Shown: positions 45,780-55,957, numbered from the stretch's first letter. The stretch is DNA of 64,000 nt from Pleurocapsales cyanobacterium LEGE 06147 (GCA_015207585.1 JADEWQ010000002.1:62001-126000); one strand, 5' to 3'. Made by a program: numbers and translations. The notes: generated by a model not told the origin, from the sequence alone.

Positions 45780-46514
45780 ATGCAACCAGATTTCTCAGAA
45801 CACCACACTCTTAATGTGCCCCAAAACTCTAAAGAGATCATCCCACGTTCTGATGGTATTACCAAACCGCCCCGCTCTATTTTGCCAGGAATATTCGCTT
45901 TTGCGCCTAATCGGGACACATTGGGAGCTACTGCTTATTTCATTGTAAATAAAAGCGGTAATATTCTTCTGGACTGTCCTGCTTGGAATGAAACCAATCA
46001 GAAATTTGTAAACGAGCGTGGAGTTCGTTGGTTGGCGATTTCTCATAGGGGAAGTCTTAGCAAACGGATTAGTCAAATACAAGAAGCTTTGTATTGCGAA
46101 ATAATCATCCAGGAACAAGAAGCTTATCTTTTATCAGAAGTAAAAGTAACTACTTTTAGCGAAAAATTAGCTCTCACCCATGAAATCGAACTAATTTGGA
46201 CTCCCGGTCATTCTCCAGGTGCTTCTTGCCTCTATTGGCAAGACCATGGCGGCGTTCTCTTCTGTGGTAGACATTTACTACCAGACTCCTCGGGTGAAAT
46301 TGTTCCCTTACGCACGGCAAAAACTTTTCACTGGTACAGACAGTTACGAAGTGTCCAAAAATTACGCGATCGCTTTACACCCGACACTCTCAGCTATATT
46401 TGTCCGGGTGCTAATACAGGTTTTTTACGGGGTAAAGGTTATGTAGATCGAGCTTATCAAAGATTAGCAGCGATCGATTTAGATGCTTTACGAACAGTAG
46501 AAGCTTGGATTTAA
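45780..46514 (+). CDS. Metallo-beta-lactamase-fold protein lacking canonical metal motif
   Basis: 244 residues with the MBL fold order. The usual HxHxDH is replaced by ISHRGSLSK around residue 88, and the later metal Asp by FCGRHLLP. One H remains in TPGHSPGAS. From memory, cyanobacteria have a conserved family with a similar THRGG-type variant, so loss may be an ancestral trait and not damage. It is divergent from the protease-like gene, with 74 bases between. Confidence 0.8.
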   Translation: MQPDFSEHHTLNVPQNSKEIIPRSDGITKPPRSILPGIFAFAPNRDTLGATAYFIVNKSGNILLDCPAWNETNQKFVNERGVRWLAISHRGSLSKRISQIQEALYCEIIIQEQEAYLLSEVKVTTFSEKLALTHEIELIWTPGHSPGASCLYWQDHGGVLFCGRHLLPDSSGEIVPLRTAKTFHWYRQLRSVQKLRDRFTPDTLSYICPGANTGFLRGKGYVDRAYQRLAAIDLDALRTVEAWI

Positions 46515-46544
46515 TTATTCTTAATTTTTGGTTAGTATGCCCTT

Positions 46545-47099
46545 GTGAGTCAAGCTAAGCAGTTATTTTTTATCGCTCTACTACCACCGCACGAAGTGCA
46601 ACAAGTCGCTAATGCAATTAAACATGAGTTTGCCGAAGTTTATCATAGCCGTGCTGCCTTAAAATCTCCCCCTCACGTTACGCTGCAACCTCCTTTTTAT
46701 TGGGAACGAGAAAAATTGCCGGATTTAGAACAACTATTGCGCAAATTTGCCCAATCTCAATCGCCTATTCCCATGATTCTTGATGGTTTTGCTGCTTTTC
46801 GTCCCCGGGTGATTTATATTAATGTGCTTAAAACCTCAGAATTACTGGCAGTGCAACAAGCATTAACGGCTGAATTAGATTCTTCTCTAGGTATCGTCCA
46901 TCAGTCCTCCAAAAATCGTCCCTTTGCTCCCCATTTAACTGTAGGGTTTAAAGATTTAACTAAACAAAACTTTCATCTAGCTTGGTCAGAATTTCAACAC
47001 CGACAGCTACACTTCGAGTTTATCGTGCCTCAATTAACTCTTTTAGTCCACAATAACAAGCGTTGGGAAATTATTCAGGAATTTTCTTTTCTAAATTAA
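46545..47099 (+). CDS. 2'-5' RNA ligase-like phosphodiesterase (ThpR family)
   Basis: 184 residues from a GTG start. It has the two HxTx motifs of the 2H superfamily: HVTLQPPF near residue 44 and HLTVGF near residue 130. These catalyse hydrolysis or ligation of cyclic phosphates at RNA ends. Length is typical. It lies 30 bases after the MBL-fold gene on the same strand, suggesting a two-gene unit. Confidence 0.9.
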   Translation: MSQAKQLFFIALLPPHEVQQVANAIKHEFAEVYHSRAALKSPPHVTLQPPFYWEREKLPDLEQLLRKFAQSQSPIPMILDGFAAFRPRVIYINVLKTSELLAVQQALTAELDSSLGIVHQSSKNRPFAPHLTVGFKDLTKQNFHLAWSEFQHRQLHFEFIVPQLTLLVHNNKRWEIIQEFSFLN

Positions 47100-47308
47100 C
47101 TCTTCTCTCTATGTTCTTATCTCCAGTCTCTCTAATAACTCAAGTTGCGGGTTGTCAAATTAGGGATGGTTGTTAACTATCAATTCAGGCGATCGCACGC
47201 GACAAGTTGGGAGTGACAATAAAGTATTACTACTAAGATTTCAGCAAAAGTACACAAGTTAAATTAAGTTATATTGTTCAAATTTAACTCAATATATATT
47301 AATTAACT

Positions 47309-50300
47309 ATGACTAATCAGCTTCCTATGACCATAGAATCAGCCATAGAAAAATTACATCAATTAACACGAATTAATGTCCAAGATAATTGGTATTGGTG
47401 TTTTAATGATTTACCAATTAATCAAGATAGTTTAATTACAATTAATCCAAATAATTGGCAACTCGCACCAGTTAATCAAAAAGGATGCATTACCTGGTCA
47501 AAAGGTCATAAAGTTTGTTGGGTGGCACAAAAAATTACTATTCCTCGCGCTTTAAAAGATTATCCTTTATCAGGTTTAGCTCTACGTTTAATATTAACTT
47601 GGTGGGCAGAAGATGCTCAAATATTTATTAATGGTAAGTTAGTACAACAAGGAGATTTATTTGATTCTTCGGCACGTATTGTCTTAACTAAATCAGCAAT
47701 TGCTAATGAAAAAATTTTAGTCGCTATTCGTTTGGTAAGTCCAGGACACGATATCGGTGCATTAATGCGATCGCAATGTGTCTATGAAAGAGAACAGCAT
47801 CATGCTCCAGCAATTCCTAATTCTGCCAATTCAATCGATCCGGGTTTTATTGCCGATGAATTGTCTATTTTATATAAATATTTAGCCCAATTTGAATCAG
47901 AAAAATTAACAAGACTAGCCCAAGAAATTAACCGAATTGACTGGGATTTAGTCGCAAATGCAGAAGAATTCGATCGCTCTTTAGCTAATCTTCGTCAGCG
48001 ATTATTACCGCTAGCAAAAGAGATCGAACAACGTTGCTTTTATCCTATAGGTCATGCCCATTTAGACATGGCTTGGTTGTGGACTACAAGAGAAACTTAT
48101 GAAGTAGCACAACGTACCTTTCAATCCGTTCTCAATCTACAACAAGAATTTCCTTACCTTACCTTCTGTCATACTAGCCCAGCTCTTTATGAATGGATCG
48201 AACAAAATCGTCCCGATTTATTTGCTGCCATTGTCGAAGCAGTAAAACAGGGAAAATGGGAAGTAATTGGGGGAATGTGGGTAGAACCGGAGGTAAATTT
48301 AGTCAGTGGAGAATCGCTGGTTCGCCAACTACTTTATGGACAAAAATATATTAAAGAACAATTTGGCGAGATTACCAGAGTTGCTTGGTTACCAGATAGT
48401 TTTGGCTTTTGTTGGCAATTACCTCAGATTTTTAAACAGAGTGGCATAGATTATTTCGTCACGGGAAAACTCCATTGGAACGATACTACTAAATTTCCTC
48501 ACGGTTGTTTCTGGTGGGAATCCCCTGACGGTACCCAAATATTTACCCTCATGTCGCCGCCTAATATTACTGGGGTAATGGATACAAATCCTATTACCAT
48601 GACTGACTATGCTGTTGATTGGGAAAATCAAACCGGATTGCAGGAAATTTTCTGGTTACCTGGTGTAGGCGATCACGGTGGCGGTCCCACAAGGGATATG
48701 CTGGAAGTAGCAAAAAAATGGCACAATTCTCCTTTCTTTCCCAAAATTGAGTTTTCGACTGCGATTGAGTATTTAAATAAAATTAGCCAAAATCCAAAAA
48801 TAAAATCCAATTCCTCATTTCCTATCTGGAAAGACGAACTGTATCTCGAATTCCATCGTGGTTGCTATACTACTCACGCCGATCAAAAACGCTTTAACCG
48901 CTGCTGTGAAGGATTGCTGTATCAGGCGGAGTTATTTGCTACTCTTGCTAGCTTAATACAAAAGGAGAACGGCGATCGCGATTGGTTACCAAAAATAGAA
49001 GAGGCTTGGAAAAAAGTATTATTCAATCAATTTCATGACATTTTGCCTGGAACTTCGATTCCTGAAGTATTTACCGAAGCAAATCGCGCTTGGGAAGAAG
49101 TAATCGAAGTAGGAGAAGAGATATTAACAAATTCATTAAAAGCGATCGCTTCTTGTCTTACTCTACCGCCACCACCTCAACCAGAGGCGAAACCTATATT
49201 TGTCTTTAATCCTCTCAATTGGGAACGTTCGGAAGTAGTGGCTATTTCTGTGTCTCAGGGAACTTGGGAAGTATGGGATTTGGATGGCAAAAAAGTGCGA
49301 GCGCAATTATCGAAAGATAAGAAATTATTGTTTTTAGCAGAAAACATACCATCTGTAGGTTATCGTCTGTTTTGGTTTTGTCGAAATTTAGATAACGAAC
49401 CACTAAGTTACCAAGACACAAAGGATTTTGTACTGGAGAATGAATATTTAAAGGTAGTCGTAAATTCCCAAATAGGAGATTTGGATGGTATTTTCGACAA
49501 AATTAACCAAAAAGAAGTCCTCAAAGGCGCGGGAAATCAACTACAAGCGTTTGAGGATCGAGGACAGTATTGGGATGCTTGGAATATCGATCCCAATTAC
49601 CATCAACATCCTTTATCACTAACTACATTAAAATCGATTCAGTGGTTGGAGAATGGCGAAATACAACAATGTATCCGCGTAGTCAGACAGTTAGGCAATT
49701 CAGAATTTAGACAAGATTATATTCTACAAGCCCATTCTCCAATTCTAAAAATTGCCACTACCGTAGATTGGCAGGAAACCCACGTACTAGTTAAAGTAGC
49801 TTTTCCCTTAAATGTAGAAAGTGACTGGGTTACCTACGAAATCCCCGGCGGTGCGATCGCCCGTTCTACTCGTCCTCAGACTCCGGCAGATAAGGCTAAA
49901 TGGGAAGTCCCTGCCCTGCGTTGGGCAGATCTAAGCGATAATAATGAAGATTATGGTGTTAGTCTGCTAAATAACTGCAAATATGGCTACGATAGTCAAC
50001 CAAATTGCTTGCGTTTAACCTTGTTACGCAGCCCTATATGGCCCGATCCTACAGCAGACAAGGGCATTCACCAATTTACTTATGCTATTTACCCTCATCG
50101 GGGTAGTTGGCGCTCTGCTAAAACTGTACATCGAGGTTATGAATTAAACTTACCCCTTCAAGTTGTTATTGGAGGAGAGATTAATAAAATTAATAATCAA
50201 CAATATAGACAATTACCTCCTGTAAGTAGTCTGTTAAATTTATCAGCAGAAAATTTGATTTTAATGGCTTTTAAATATGGAGAAGATGAGGATCTAATTT

Positions 50301-50488
50301 TACGTTGTTATGAATGTCAGGGAGAAACAGCAAAATTAGTTTTACAAGGAAATTTAGAACTTAAAATTGCTCATTTAGTGGATTTATTAGAAAGAAAAGA
50401 ACAACAAGCCGAAGATTTAAAAGAGAAAAATATACAACAAATAAAATCTTGGCAAATTGCTACTTTTAAACTGAATCGATTTTCGTGA
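47309..50488 (+). CDS. Alpha-mannosidase, glycoside hydrolase family 38
   Basis: 1059 residues. The GH38 core shows GHAHLDMAWLW (zinc ligands in H-x-H-x-D) near residue 250, and the nucleophile region AWLPDSFGFCWQLPQIF near 370. A further metal or acid motif is GVGDHGGGPTRDM. The C-terminal beta-domains are complete in outline. No signal peptide is visible, so it may be cytoplasmic and process intracellular mannosides. The stop TGA lies at the start of IS-like DNA (GTGAACTACCCGC), so the last residues could be altered. Confidence 0.92.
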   Translation: MTNQLPMTIESAIEKLHQLTRINVQDNWYWCFNDLPINQDSLITINPNNWQLAPVNQKGCITWSKGHKVCWVAQKITIPRALKDYPLSGLALRLILTWWAEDAQIFINGKLVQQGDLFDSSARIVLTKSAIANEKILVAIRLVSPGHDIGALMRSQCVYEREQHHAPAIPNSANSIDPGFIADELSILYKYLAQFESEKLTRLAQEINRIDWDLVANAEEFDRSLANLRQRLLPLAKEIEQRCFYPIGHAHLDMAWLWTTRETYEVAQRTFQSVLNLQQEFPYLTFCHTSPALYEWIEQNRPDLFAAIVEAVKQGKWEVIGGMWVEPEVNLVSGESLVRQLLYGQKYIKEQFGEITRVAWLPDSFGFCWQLPQIFKQSGIDYFVTGKLHWNDTTKFPHGCFWWESPDGTQIFTLMSPPNITGVMDTNPITMTDYAVDWENQTGLQEIFWLPGVGDHGGGPTRDMLEVAKKWHNSPFFPKIEFSTAIEYLNKISQNPKIKSNSSFPIWKDELYLEFHRGCYTTHADQKRFNRCCEGLLYQAELFATLASLIQKENGDRDWLPKIEEAWKKVLFNQFHDILPGTSIPEVFTEANRAWEEVIEVGEEILTNSLKAIASCLTLPPPPQPEAKPIFVFNPLNWERSEVVAISVSQGTWEVWDLDGKKVRAQLSKDKKLLFLAENIPSVGYRLFWFCRNLDNEPLSYQDTKDFVLENEYLKVVVNSQIGDLDGIFDKINQKEVLKGAGNQLQAFEDRGQYWDAWNIDPNYHQHPLSLTTLKSIQWLENGEIQQCIRVVRQLGNSEFRQDYILQAHSPILKIATTVDWQETHVLVKVAFPLNVESDWVTYEIPGGAIARSTRPQTPADKAKWEVPALRWADLSDNNEDYGVSLLNNCKYGYDSQPNCLRLTLLRSPIWPDPTADKGIHQFTYAIYPHRGSWRSAKTVHRGYELNLPLQVVIGGEINKINNQQYRQLPPVSSLLNLSAENLILMAFKYGEDEDLILRCYECQGETAKLVLQGNLELKIAHLVDLLERKEQQAEDLKEKNIQQIKSWQIATFKLNRFS

Positions 50489-50712
50489 ACTACCCGCGAT
50501 GAATCCGACGGGGCGTTTAAAGTGCGGAAACACGTTCCGCACGCAGCCCCTCAGCTTCCTACCCAACAGACTGTCCAACAGTAGATTTCTTACGTCCTCT
50601 ACTCCTAGATCTTACATCTGGACAGTAGGCTGTAGCTCCAGTCCCTGCAGAAAACTCGCACGCCTCTCAAAAAAGTTGATAAAAGCGTTGGATAAGTTCA
50701 ATGCTACTACTT
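50486..50712 (-). mobile_element. Remnant of an IS200/IS605-type element
   Basis: On the minus strand the end nearest 50486 reads CCCCGTCGGATTCATCGCGGG, then TAGTTCAC, in the style of an IS605 right end with a hairpin. Further inside, NLSNAFINFFERR around 50660-50710 recalls the TnpB N-terminus. The middle of tnpB is deleted. No intact gene remains. Confidence 0.45.
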
Positions 50713-50793
50713 GAAAACATTTATAGCAAAAAAACTATAGAATTAGAACATCAATACTTTGAACGGACAAGCGATCGCAAAGCCCCTACTTTC

Positions 50794-51573
50794 TTACTCA
50801 TCTGGTTCTTCTCCCAACTCTTTCAATCGCGCTGCTAAGCGTTCTGCCCGTTGCCGTTCCGCTTCTGCCCGTTGCCGTTCCGCTTCTGCTCGTTGCCGTT
50901 CCGCTTCTGCTCGTTGATAAGCCGCTTCTTCTGGTAACAAGACTAAATTTCCCTCGCGGTCATAAAATCGCAGCCAGATAGCAGTTTCCCTCTGTATCGT
51001 TCCTTCCCATGTTCCCAACCAAAATCCTAAAGTTTCGCACCACAACCAACCTCGATCGTTGAAAACTAAGGGCTGATAGCGAAAATTTTCATCCAACCTC
51101 CATCCTTGCAAAGAGTTAGAGTCAAAAGGGTCAAAAACGAAATAATCTCTAGTTTTAAAAGTCTTTTCATAGAGATTTTTTTTATCCCCAATATCAATAT
51201 TTTTCGTGGATGGGGACATTAATTCAACAATTACATCAGGATAGCGTCCCTCCTCATCCCACACAACCCAACCTTGACGAGAACGAGTCCCTTCGACGTT
51301 GAGAACCACAAAAAAATCAGGTCCCTTAAAATCTCTATTTCGCGCTTGAGTACGACTGTAGTAAACAAACATATTACCACCGACGAAGTAATCGTTGCGA
51401 TCTGACCAAGCTTGTTGCAAGGACTGAATTAAAACATTCATAGCAATGCGGTGGCGGTTACTTTCCAAGGGTTCTCCGTCATCAAAAATTAAATCTTCTG
51501 GGGGCATGGGAGGTTCCCAGTCTGGGACAGGAGATGTCGAGAAACTCTGGTTTTGAGTAATATTAGTTGACAT
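50794..51573 (-). CDS. Uma2-family (DUF820) nuclease-like protein
   Basis: 259 residues from the ATG at 51573, which has GGAGG seven bases upstream; an in-frame start 15 bases earlier is less likely. It has the PD-(D/E)XK pattern of Uma2: LIFDDGEPLESNRH, KGPDFFVVLNVE, the core PDVIVELMSPSTKN and YFVFDP. The last ~45 residues are tandem QRAEAER units encoded by 21-bp repeats. Cyanobacteria carry many such genes of unknown role; a mobile or nuclease role is inferred only. Confidence 0.88.
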   Translation of the reverse strand: MSTNITQNQSFSTSPVPDWEPPMPPEDLIFDDGEPLESNRHRIAMNVLIQSLQQAWSDRNDYFVGGNMFVYYSRTQARNRDFKGPDFFVVLNVEGTRSRQGWVVWDEEGRYPDVIVELMSPSTKNIDIGDKKNLYEKTFKTRDYFVFDPFDSNSLQGWRLDENFRYQPLVFNDRGWLWCETLGFWLGTWEGTIQRETAIWLRFYDREGNLVLLPEEAAYQRAEAERQRAEAERQRAEAERQRAERLAARLKELGEEPDE

Positions 51574-51712
51574 GGCACGACCTCCCAACTTCGAGATTTT
51601 TATATTATTGCAACTTATTACAACTTTTTTGAAATTTTCCGAGATTTCTTAGCAAAGCGATCGCATTATTCAATTGTGCTTAAAAGCAATTTGTAACTTT
51701 AAATGAGTTACC

Positions 51713-53482
51713 TCAACTGAGAATAATATTTCGTGCAAATATTGGCAGATTATTCTGTAGCCAAAGAGTATCTGTTTTACGATTAGTTGGTATTTCGAGA
51801 ACCCGAATACCTATTGTTGGCAATGTACTTAGTAAATCCTCAAACCACGCCCAATTATCAATTAACTTATATTCAACCCCATAAGTAGCACATAACTTGC
51901 CATAATCAATCTGCTGAGGAGTGGCAAAACATTCTTCAAAAGGTGGGTCGAATTCGGCAATAGGTAAAGCTTCAAATATCCCGCCTCCATTGTTATTAAT
52001 TAAAATAATAGTTAAATGTCCCTGAAATTTCTTGCCGATCAAAAAACCATTGGTATCGTGTAGTAAAGCCAGATCGCCCGTAAGAATTACTGCACTTTGA
52101 TGGCGATGAGCGATACCCAAAGCAGTAGATAAAGTACCGTCTATTCCATTAGCTCCTCGATTAAAATAAGGAATTACCTTACTGTTATTGGGTTGCCAAA
52201 AAAACTCTACATTCCGCACGGACATGCTATTGGCAATAAAAATAGGCGTTTGAGGGGGTAAACTCCGGGAGAGTAACCAAGCAGCTTTTCCATCATAAAA
52301 CACTTCGAGAGTCTCCATCGTCTTGTCGATCGCTTTTCTGATTTGTTTGTCTGCTTCACACCATTTTTGGAGGTAATCCACAGGAAAATTGCTCGAATTA
52401 GTTTCTTTTTGACAGTAGGCACTAATGCGATCGATTAACTCTTCTATAGAAGTACGTAAGTGTACGCTATTGCCATTAAGGGAATCGAAGTTGTCAGGAT
52501 GAGGAGAGATAATCCAGCGTTGGCATTGAGTTTGTTCTAACCAACTCCTTAGCTGTTTACTGGTGGGTAGTTCGCCAACTTGAATAACTACGTCTGGAGT
52601 TAATTGGGAAGCTAGTCGCTCGTTACGCAGAATGCAGTCATAGGTAGAAATTAAGTAAGGATTGAGATCGGCATAATTTCTAATGGGAGATAGAGCTTCG
52701 GCTAGTACGGGAAATTGTAATGTTTCGGAAAGATAGGCGATCGCCCGACAATATTGTTCTGGTTTGGCTGGTTGAGCTAAACCGGCGATGATTATACCTC
52801 TGGGGGAAGATTGCCATTGTTGAAACGGAAAAGACAACGAGGAAGAGGGAAGGGTAAAAGGGTAAGAGTTAGGAATGTGGGCAAAGAAATCTTTTATGGG
52901 AAACTGAGATTTAATAACTTCAACTTCTGGTTGAGGTGTAGGGGCTAATGGTTCTTGAAACGGTAAATTAAGGTGAACTACACCTTTAACAGGAAAGAGC
53001 GATCGCTCCCAGGCGTGAATGATATTTTGCCTAAGATAGCGCAACATCCCTATATCGGCTTTTGGTAGGGCTAATTCTGCTTGCCAGTTGGGATAATTCC
53101 CGTATAGTTTAACTTGATCGATTGTTTGTCCTGCGTGACAGTTACGCAATTGGGGCGGGCGATCGGCGGTAAGAATAATTAGAGGTACGCTACTTTCCTT
53201 AGCTTCTATGACTGCAGGATAAAAATTTGCGCCTGCCGTTCCCGAGGTACAGACTAATACGACTGGTAAACCACTTTTCTTGGCTATCCCTAAGGCAAAA
53301 AAAGCTGCCGAACGTTCATCTAAAATTGGAATTGTTTCAATTGCCTGATGTTGAGCGAAAGCAATAGTTAAAGGCGTAGAGCGCGAACCAGGACAGATAA
53401 TAGCAGTTGCCAATCCCAGACGTTGTAAAGTTTCGACTAAAATTGAACTCCACAGAATATTAAGATTTCGAAAGTCAATCAT
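51713..53482 (-). CDS. menD: MenD, SEPHCHC synthase
   Basis: 589 residues, ThDP-dependent. The N-terminal domain has CPGSRSTPLTIAFAQHQ and VCTSGTAGANFYPAVIEA, and the C-terminal ThDP-binding region has ILTGDLALLHDTNGFL and IILINNNGGGIF. The enzyme joins isochorismate and 2-oxoglutarate in phylloquinone (vitamin K1) synthesis. It shares this pathway with ubiE/menG at 39.5 kb. The last 230 bases upstream of the ATG hold only filler DNA. Full length. Confidence 0.95.
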   Translation of the reverse strand: MIDFRNLNILWSSILVETLQRLGLATAIICPGSRSTPLTIAFAQHQAIETIPILDERSAAFFALGIAKKSGLPVVLVCTSGTAGANFYPAVIEAKESSVPLIILTADRPPQLRNCHAGQTIDQVKLYGNYPNWQAELALPKADIGMLRYLRQNIIHAWERSLFPVKGVVHLNLPFQEPLAPTPQPEVEVIKSQFPIKDFFAHIPNSYPFTLPSSSLSFPFQQWQSSPRGIIIAGLAQPAKPEQYCRAIAYLSETLQFPVLAEALSPIRNYADLNPYLISTYDCILRNERLASQLTPDVVIQVGELPTSKQLRSWLEQTQCQRWIISPHPDNFDSLNGNSVHLRTSIEELIDRISAYCQKETNSSNFPVDYLQKWCEADKQIRKAIDKTMETLEVFYDGKAAWLLSRSLPPQTPIFIANSMSVRNVEFFWQPNNSKVIPYFNRGANGIDGTLSTALGIAHRHQSAVILTGDLALLHDTNGFLIGKKFQGHLTIILINNNGGGIFEALPIAEFDPPFEECFATPQQIDYGKLCATYGVEYKLIDNWAWFEDLLSTLPTIGIRVLEIPTNRKTDTLWLQNNLPIFARNIILS

Positions 53483-53744
53483 TTTATTGGTATTAGATAG
53501 TCAGTAGTCATTCGAAAGTCAACAGCCAAATGACAAAAGACACTAAACAAAGTCTATACCGATGATTATCAGACAAATAGTCAAGAACAAAAAAATAATA
53601 GATTGAAATAAGACAAGGAGGACATAAGATCTTATCTCTTGTCTTCCCCATCTTTCCTCAAACCTTTTCCCTAGAGGCTGAGCGGCTCTGCTCTTTCCTC
53701 CAAGACGGAAGTATTGTCAGTCGCGATCGCTCATTTCTAAAAAT

Positions 53745-54539
53745 TCATTCGATTTCAATAGAACTGGGAGCCGCTCCCAACGATGGCGTGCTCGTACCAG
53801 ATAGTTTGCGATAATTCGCATACAGGCGATCGCGCCAAGCAAAAAACGGTTCATAAGTACTGTTGTCAGCTAATCCTGGAATGCCTTTACCTTTAAGTTG
53901 TTCGGGAATATCTAGGTAAGACCCCTCTGGAAACTTCAAAATTATACTCAACCCTGCTACTGCTAAATCTGCCAAGGTAGGAGTATCGCTAACCAAGTAA
54001 GGGCGATTTTGCAAAATCAAACAAAGAGCTTCTAAATCTTGCTTAAGACCTTTTTGCGCCTCTTTAACTGCATCGCCACCAAAACCAACTCCGGTACTGA
54101 GTATGTCTAATAGTTCTCCAGGTATAGAACTTATTAACGTTTTGAGCAGATCGGGGGTTTGTTTTGGCAAAATCGAGGTACGCAAGTTCTGATATTGATT
54201 TAACGCACCAATAAAAGCTTTGCGTCCTTTCAATCCAATAGATTCATCCGCCCATTCTTCAATTAAGAGGCACTGTCCTCTAGCTACTGGCTCGTCTGGT
54301 ATAAGTCGTGGTTCGGGATATTTTCGGTCTAAATAAAAAGCTATTTCCGTTGAATCGGCAATATAAGTATCTCCATCTTTCAATACTGGAACTTTTCGTT
54401 GACCAGACAAACGAAATAGCTCGATTTGTCCCACACCGGGAGTAACTTCGATTTTGCGGTATTCTAAACCCTTATAATCCAAAATTAAACGGACTTTTTC
54501 CGAGTATTGAGATAGCTCAAATTGATATAACTCCAGCAT
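53745..54539 (-). CDS. Glutathione S-transferase family protein
   Basis: 264 residues. The N-terminal thioredoxin-like half (1-75) reads QFELSQYSEKVRLILDYKG, with Ser/Tyr instead of a CxxC, and RKVPVLKDGDTYIADSTEIA carries the cis-proline and the glutathione-binding D-S-T. The rest is helical, as in GSTs. It would act on oxidised or electrophilic compounds in the cytoplasm. Length is somewhat above the usual ~220 because of a C-terminal extension. Confidence 0.88.
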   Translation of the reverse strand: MLELYQFELSQYSEKVRLILDYKGLEYRKIEVTPGVGQIELFRLSGQRKVPVLKDGDTYIADSTEIAFYLDRKYPEPRLIPDEPVARGQCLLIEEWADESIGLKGRKAFIGALNQYQNLRTSILPKQTPDLLKTLISSIPGELLDILSTGVGFGGDAVKEAQKGLKQDLEALCLILQNRPYLVSDTPTLADLAVAGLSIILKFPEGSYLDIPEQLKGKGIPGLADNSTYEPFFAWRDRLYANYRKLSGTSTPSLGAAPSSIEIE

Positions 54540-54822
54540 TGGGTCTCCTTGTCTTTATTTATATAACTTAACAATATTTACGATAGCTAATATGCAACTA
54601 CTCGATCTCTCATGATTAAATTTCCGACTTTTGCTGTAGTTAGTGCTACAATTATTTTCCCAACGCGATACACTATTAAATGGTTATCCCTATTCAGATC
54701 GGACCAAAGTTGCCAGAAAATTGCCTTCAAGGTTAATTTTTCAGGAGCTAGTCTGGGAGTATTTATCTGAGAGACTGCGGATAGAGAGAAAACATTGGCG
54801 TAAAAGGGTTAGAAGAGCGAGC

Positions 54823-55845
54823 ATGAGTCCCAGAAAACTGTCTGACGATGACAAACAAAAGATACTTCAACTCTATCGACAGTCAGATGCAACAACATCT
54901 ACCTTAGCAGAACGCTACGAAGTCAGCAGTTCAACCATTAGTCGTTTTCTCAAAAACAACTTATCTAAATCAGAATATGAAGCGTTAATTCAACAAAAGC
55001 GTCTTGCTCATGTAGCTAAACGTGACAACCCAGACTCTCAATCCATTCAGCAAAAGAATGAAGAATTATCTTCTCCCAGTAACGAATTAAAGACCGCAGA
55101 AGATAAGGAATTATCTTTTCTCAGTAGCGAACCCAAGATTGCAGAAGATGAGGAATTATCTTCTCCAACTGACGAATCAAATATCCCAGATAAGCAAGAG
55201 ACTTCGTTAGTCCGTCGACGGCGACGACGTTCTTCAATATCCTCCGAACCGATAACTTCCCCTTCTGTACCGACGCAAAAGCCAAAAATCCAAGCAAAAG
55301 AAAAAGAGACGGAAAAGCTACCTCTTGACAAAGAAGAAGAGTTTTTAGCTGAGGAACCCGAAGAAAAGGAATTTGAGCGAGTAGAGGCAATTACTCTAAA
55401 GGAAATGCTGGGAGAAGATTTGCTCGATCTAGATGAAGATGAGGATGAGGATGAGCTAGATGAAGATGAAGATGAGGAATGGGATGCAGAAACCGATAAA
55501 GATTTGAGCTATCCTCATGCTGCCTCCAGTAATATAAAGATCAAAATCTTACCTTTGTCAGCAGCTTCTTTTCCCAGAACTTGCTACTTAGTAGTGGATC
55601 GTACTGCAGAGTTAATCACTAGACCTTTAGAAGATTTTGCAGACCTCGGTACTATCCCAGACAGCGAAATACAACAACAAACCCTACCTGTTTTTGACAA
55701 TCATCGAGTAGCTAGACGTTTTTCTCATCGTCGAGAGCGAGTAATTAAAGTTCCTGACGGTCGCATGTTACAAAAGACTTCTCAATATTTACAGGCCAAG
55801 GGAATTACAAGACTTTTAATTGATGGGCAAATTTATTCTTTGTAA
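54823..55845 (+). CDS. HTH-containing acidic protein
   Basis: 340 residues from the ATG at 54823; an earlier GTG at 54643 has no better support and adds non-conserved sequence. Residues 1-55 form a helix-turn-helix (KILQLYRQSDATTSTLAERY, SSSTISRFLKNN), similar to those of transposases and regulators. A long Ser/Glu/Lys/Pro-rich linker and a very acidic tract (DEDEDEDELDEDEDEEWD) follow, then a C-terminal domain with TCYLVVDRTAELITRPLED. It may bind DNA; family unknown. It ends before a strong terminator. Confidence 0.7.
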   Translation: MSPRKLSDDDKQKILQLYRQSDATTSTLAERYEVSSSTISRFLKNNLSKSEYEALIQQKRLAHVAKRDNPDSQSIQQKNEELSSPSNELKTAEDKELSFLSSEPKIAEDEELSSPTDESNIPDKQETSLVRRRRRRSSISSEPITSPSVPTQKPKIQAKEKETEKLPLDKEEEFLAEEPEEKEFERVEAITLKEMLGEDLLDLDEDEDEDELDEDEDEEWDAETDKDLSYPHAASSNIKIKILPLSAASFPRTCYLVVDRTAELITRPLEDFADLGTIPDSEIQQQTLPVFDNHRVARRFSHRRERVIKVPDGRMLQKTSQYLQAKGITRLLIDGQIYSL

Positions 55846-55857
55846 TTTCTAAATTTT

Positions 55858-55892
55858 CTTGACTATTAATGACCGTTAATAGTCAAGTTTTT
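55858..55892 (+). terminator. Rho-independent terminator
   Basis: Perfect 12-bp stem CTTGACTATTAA (55858-55869) with TTAATAGTCAAG (55876-55887), 6-nt loop TGACCG, and a run of five T. It ends the transcript of the HTH gene. Confidence 0.85.
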
Positions 55893-55957
55893 GAAAGCAA
55901 AATATAAAAAGTAACATAATATTTCTTGTTATTACAAAAAGACTCAAATATAAAAGT

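Noticed and set aside
50847-50912. 21-bp repeats as a CRISPR array
   Set aside because: They are contiguous, in frame and encode QRAEAER units of the Uma2 protein.
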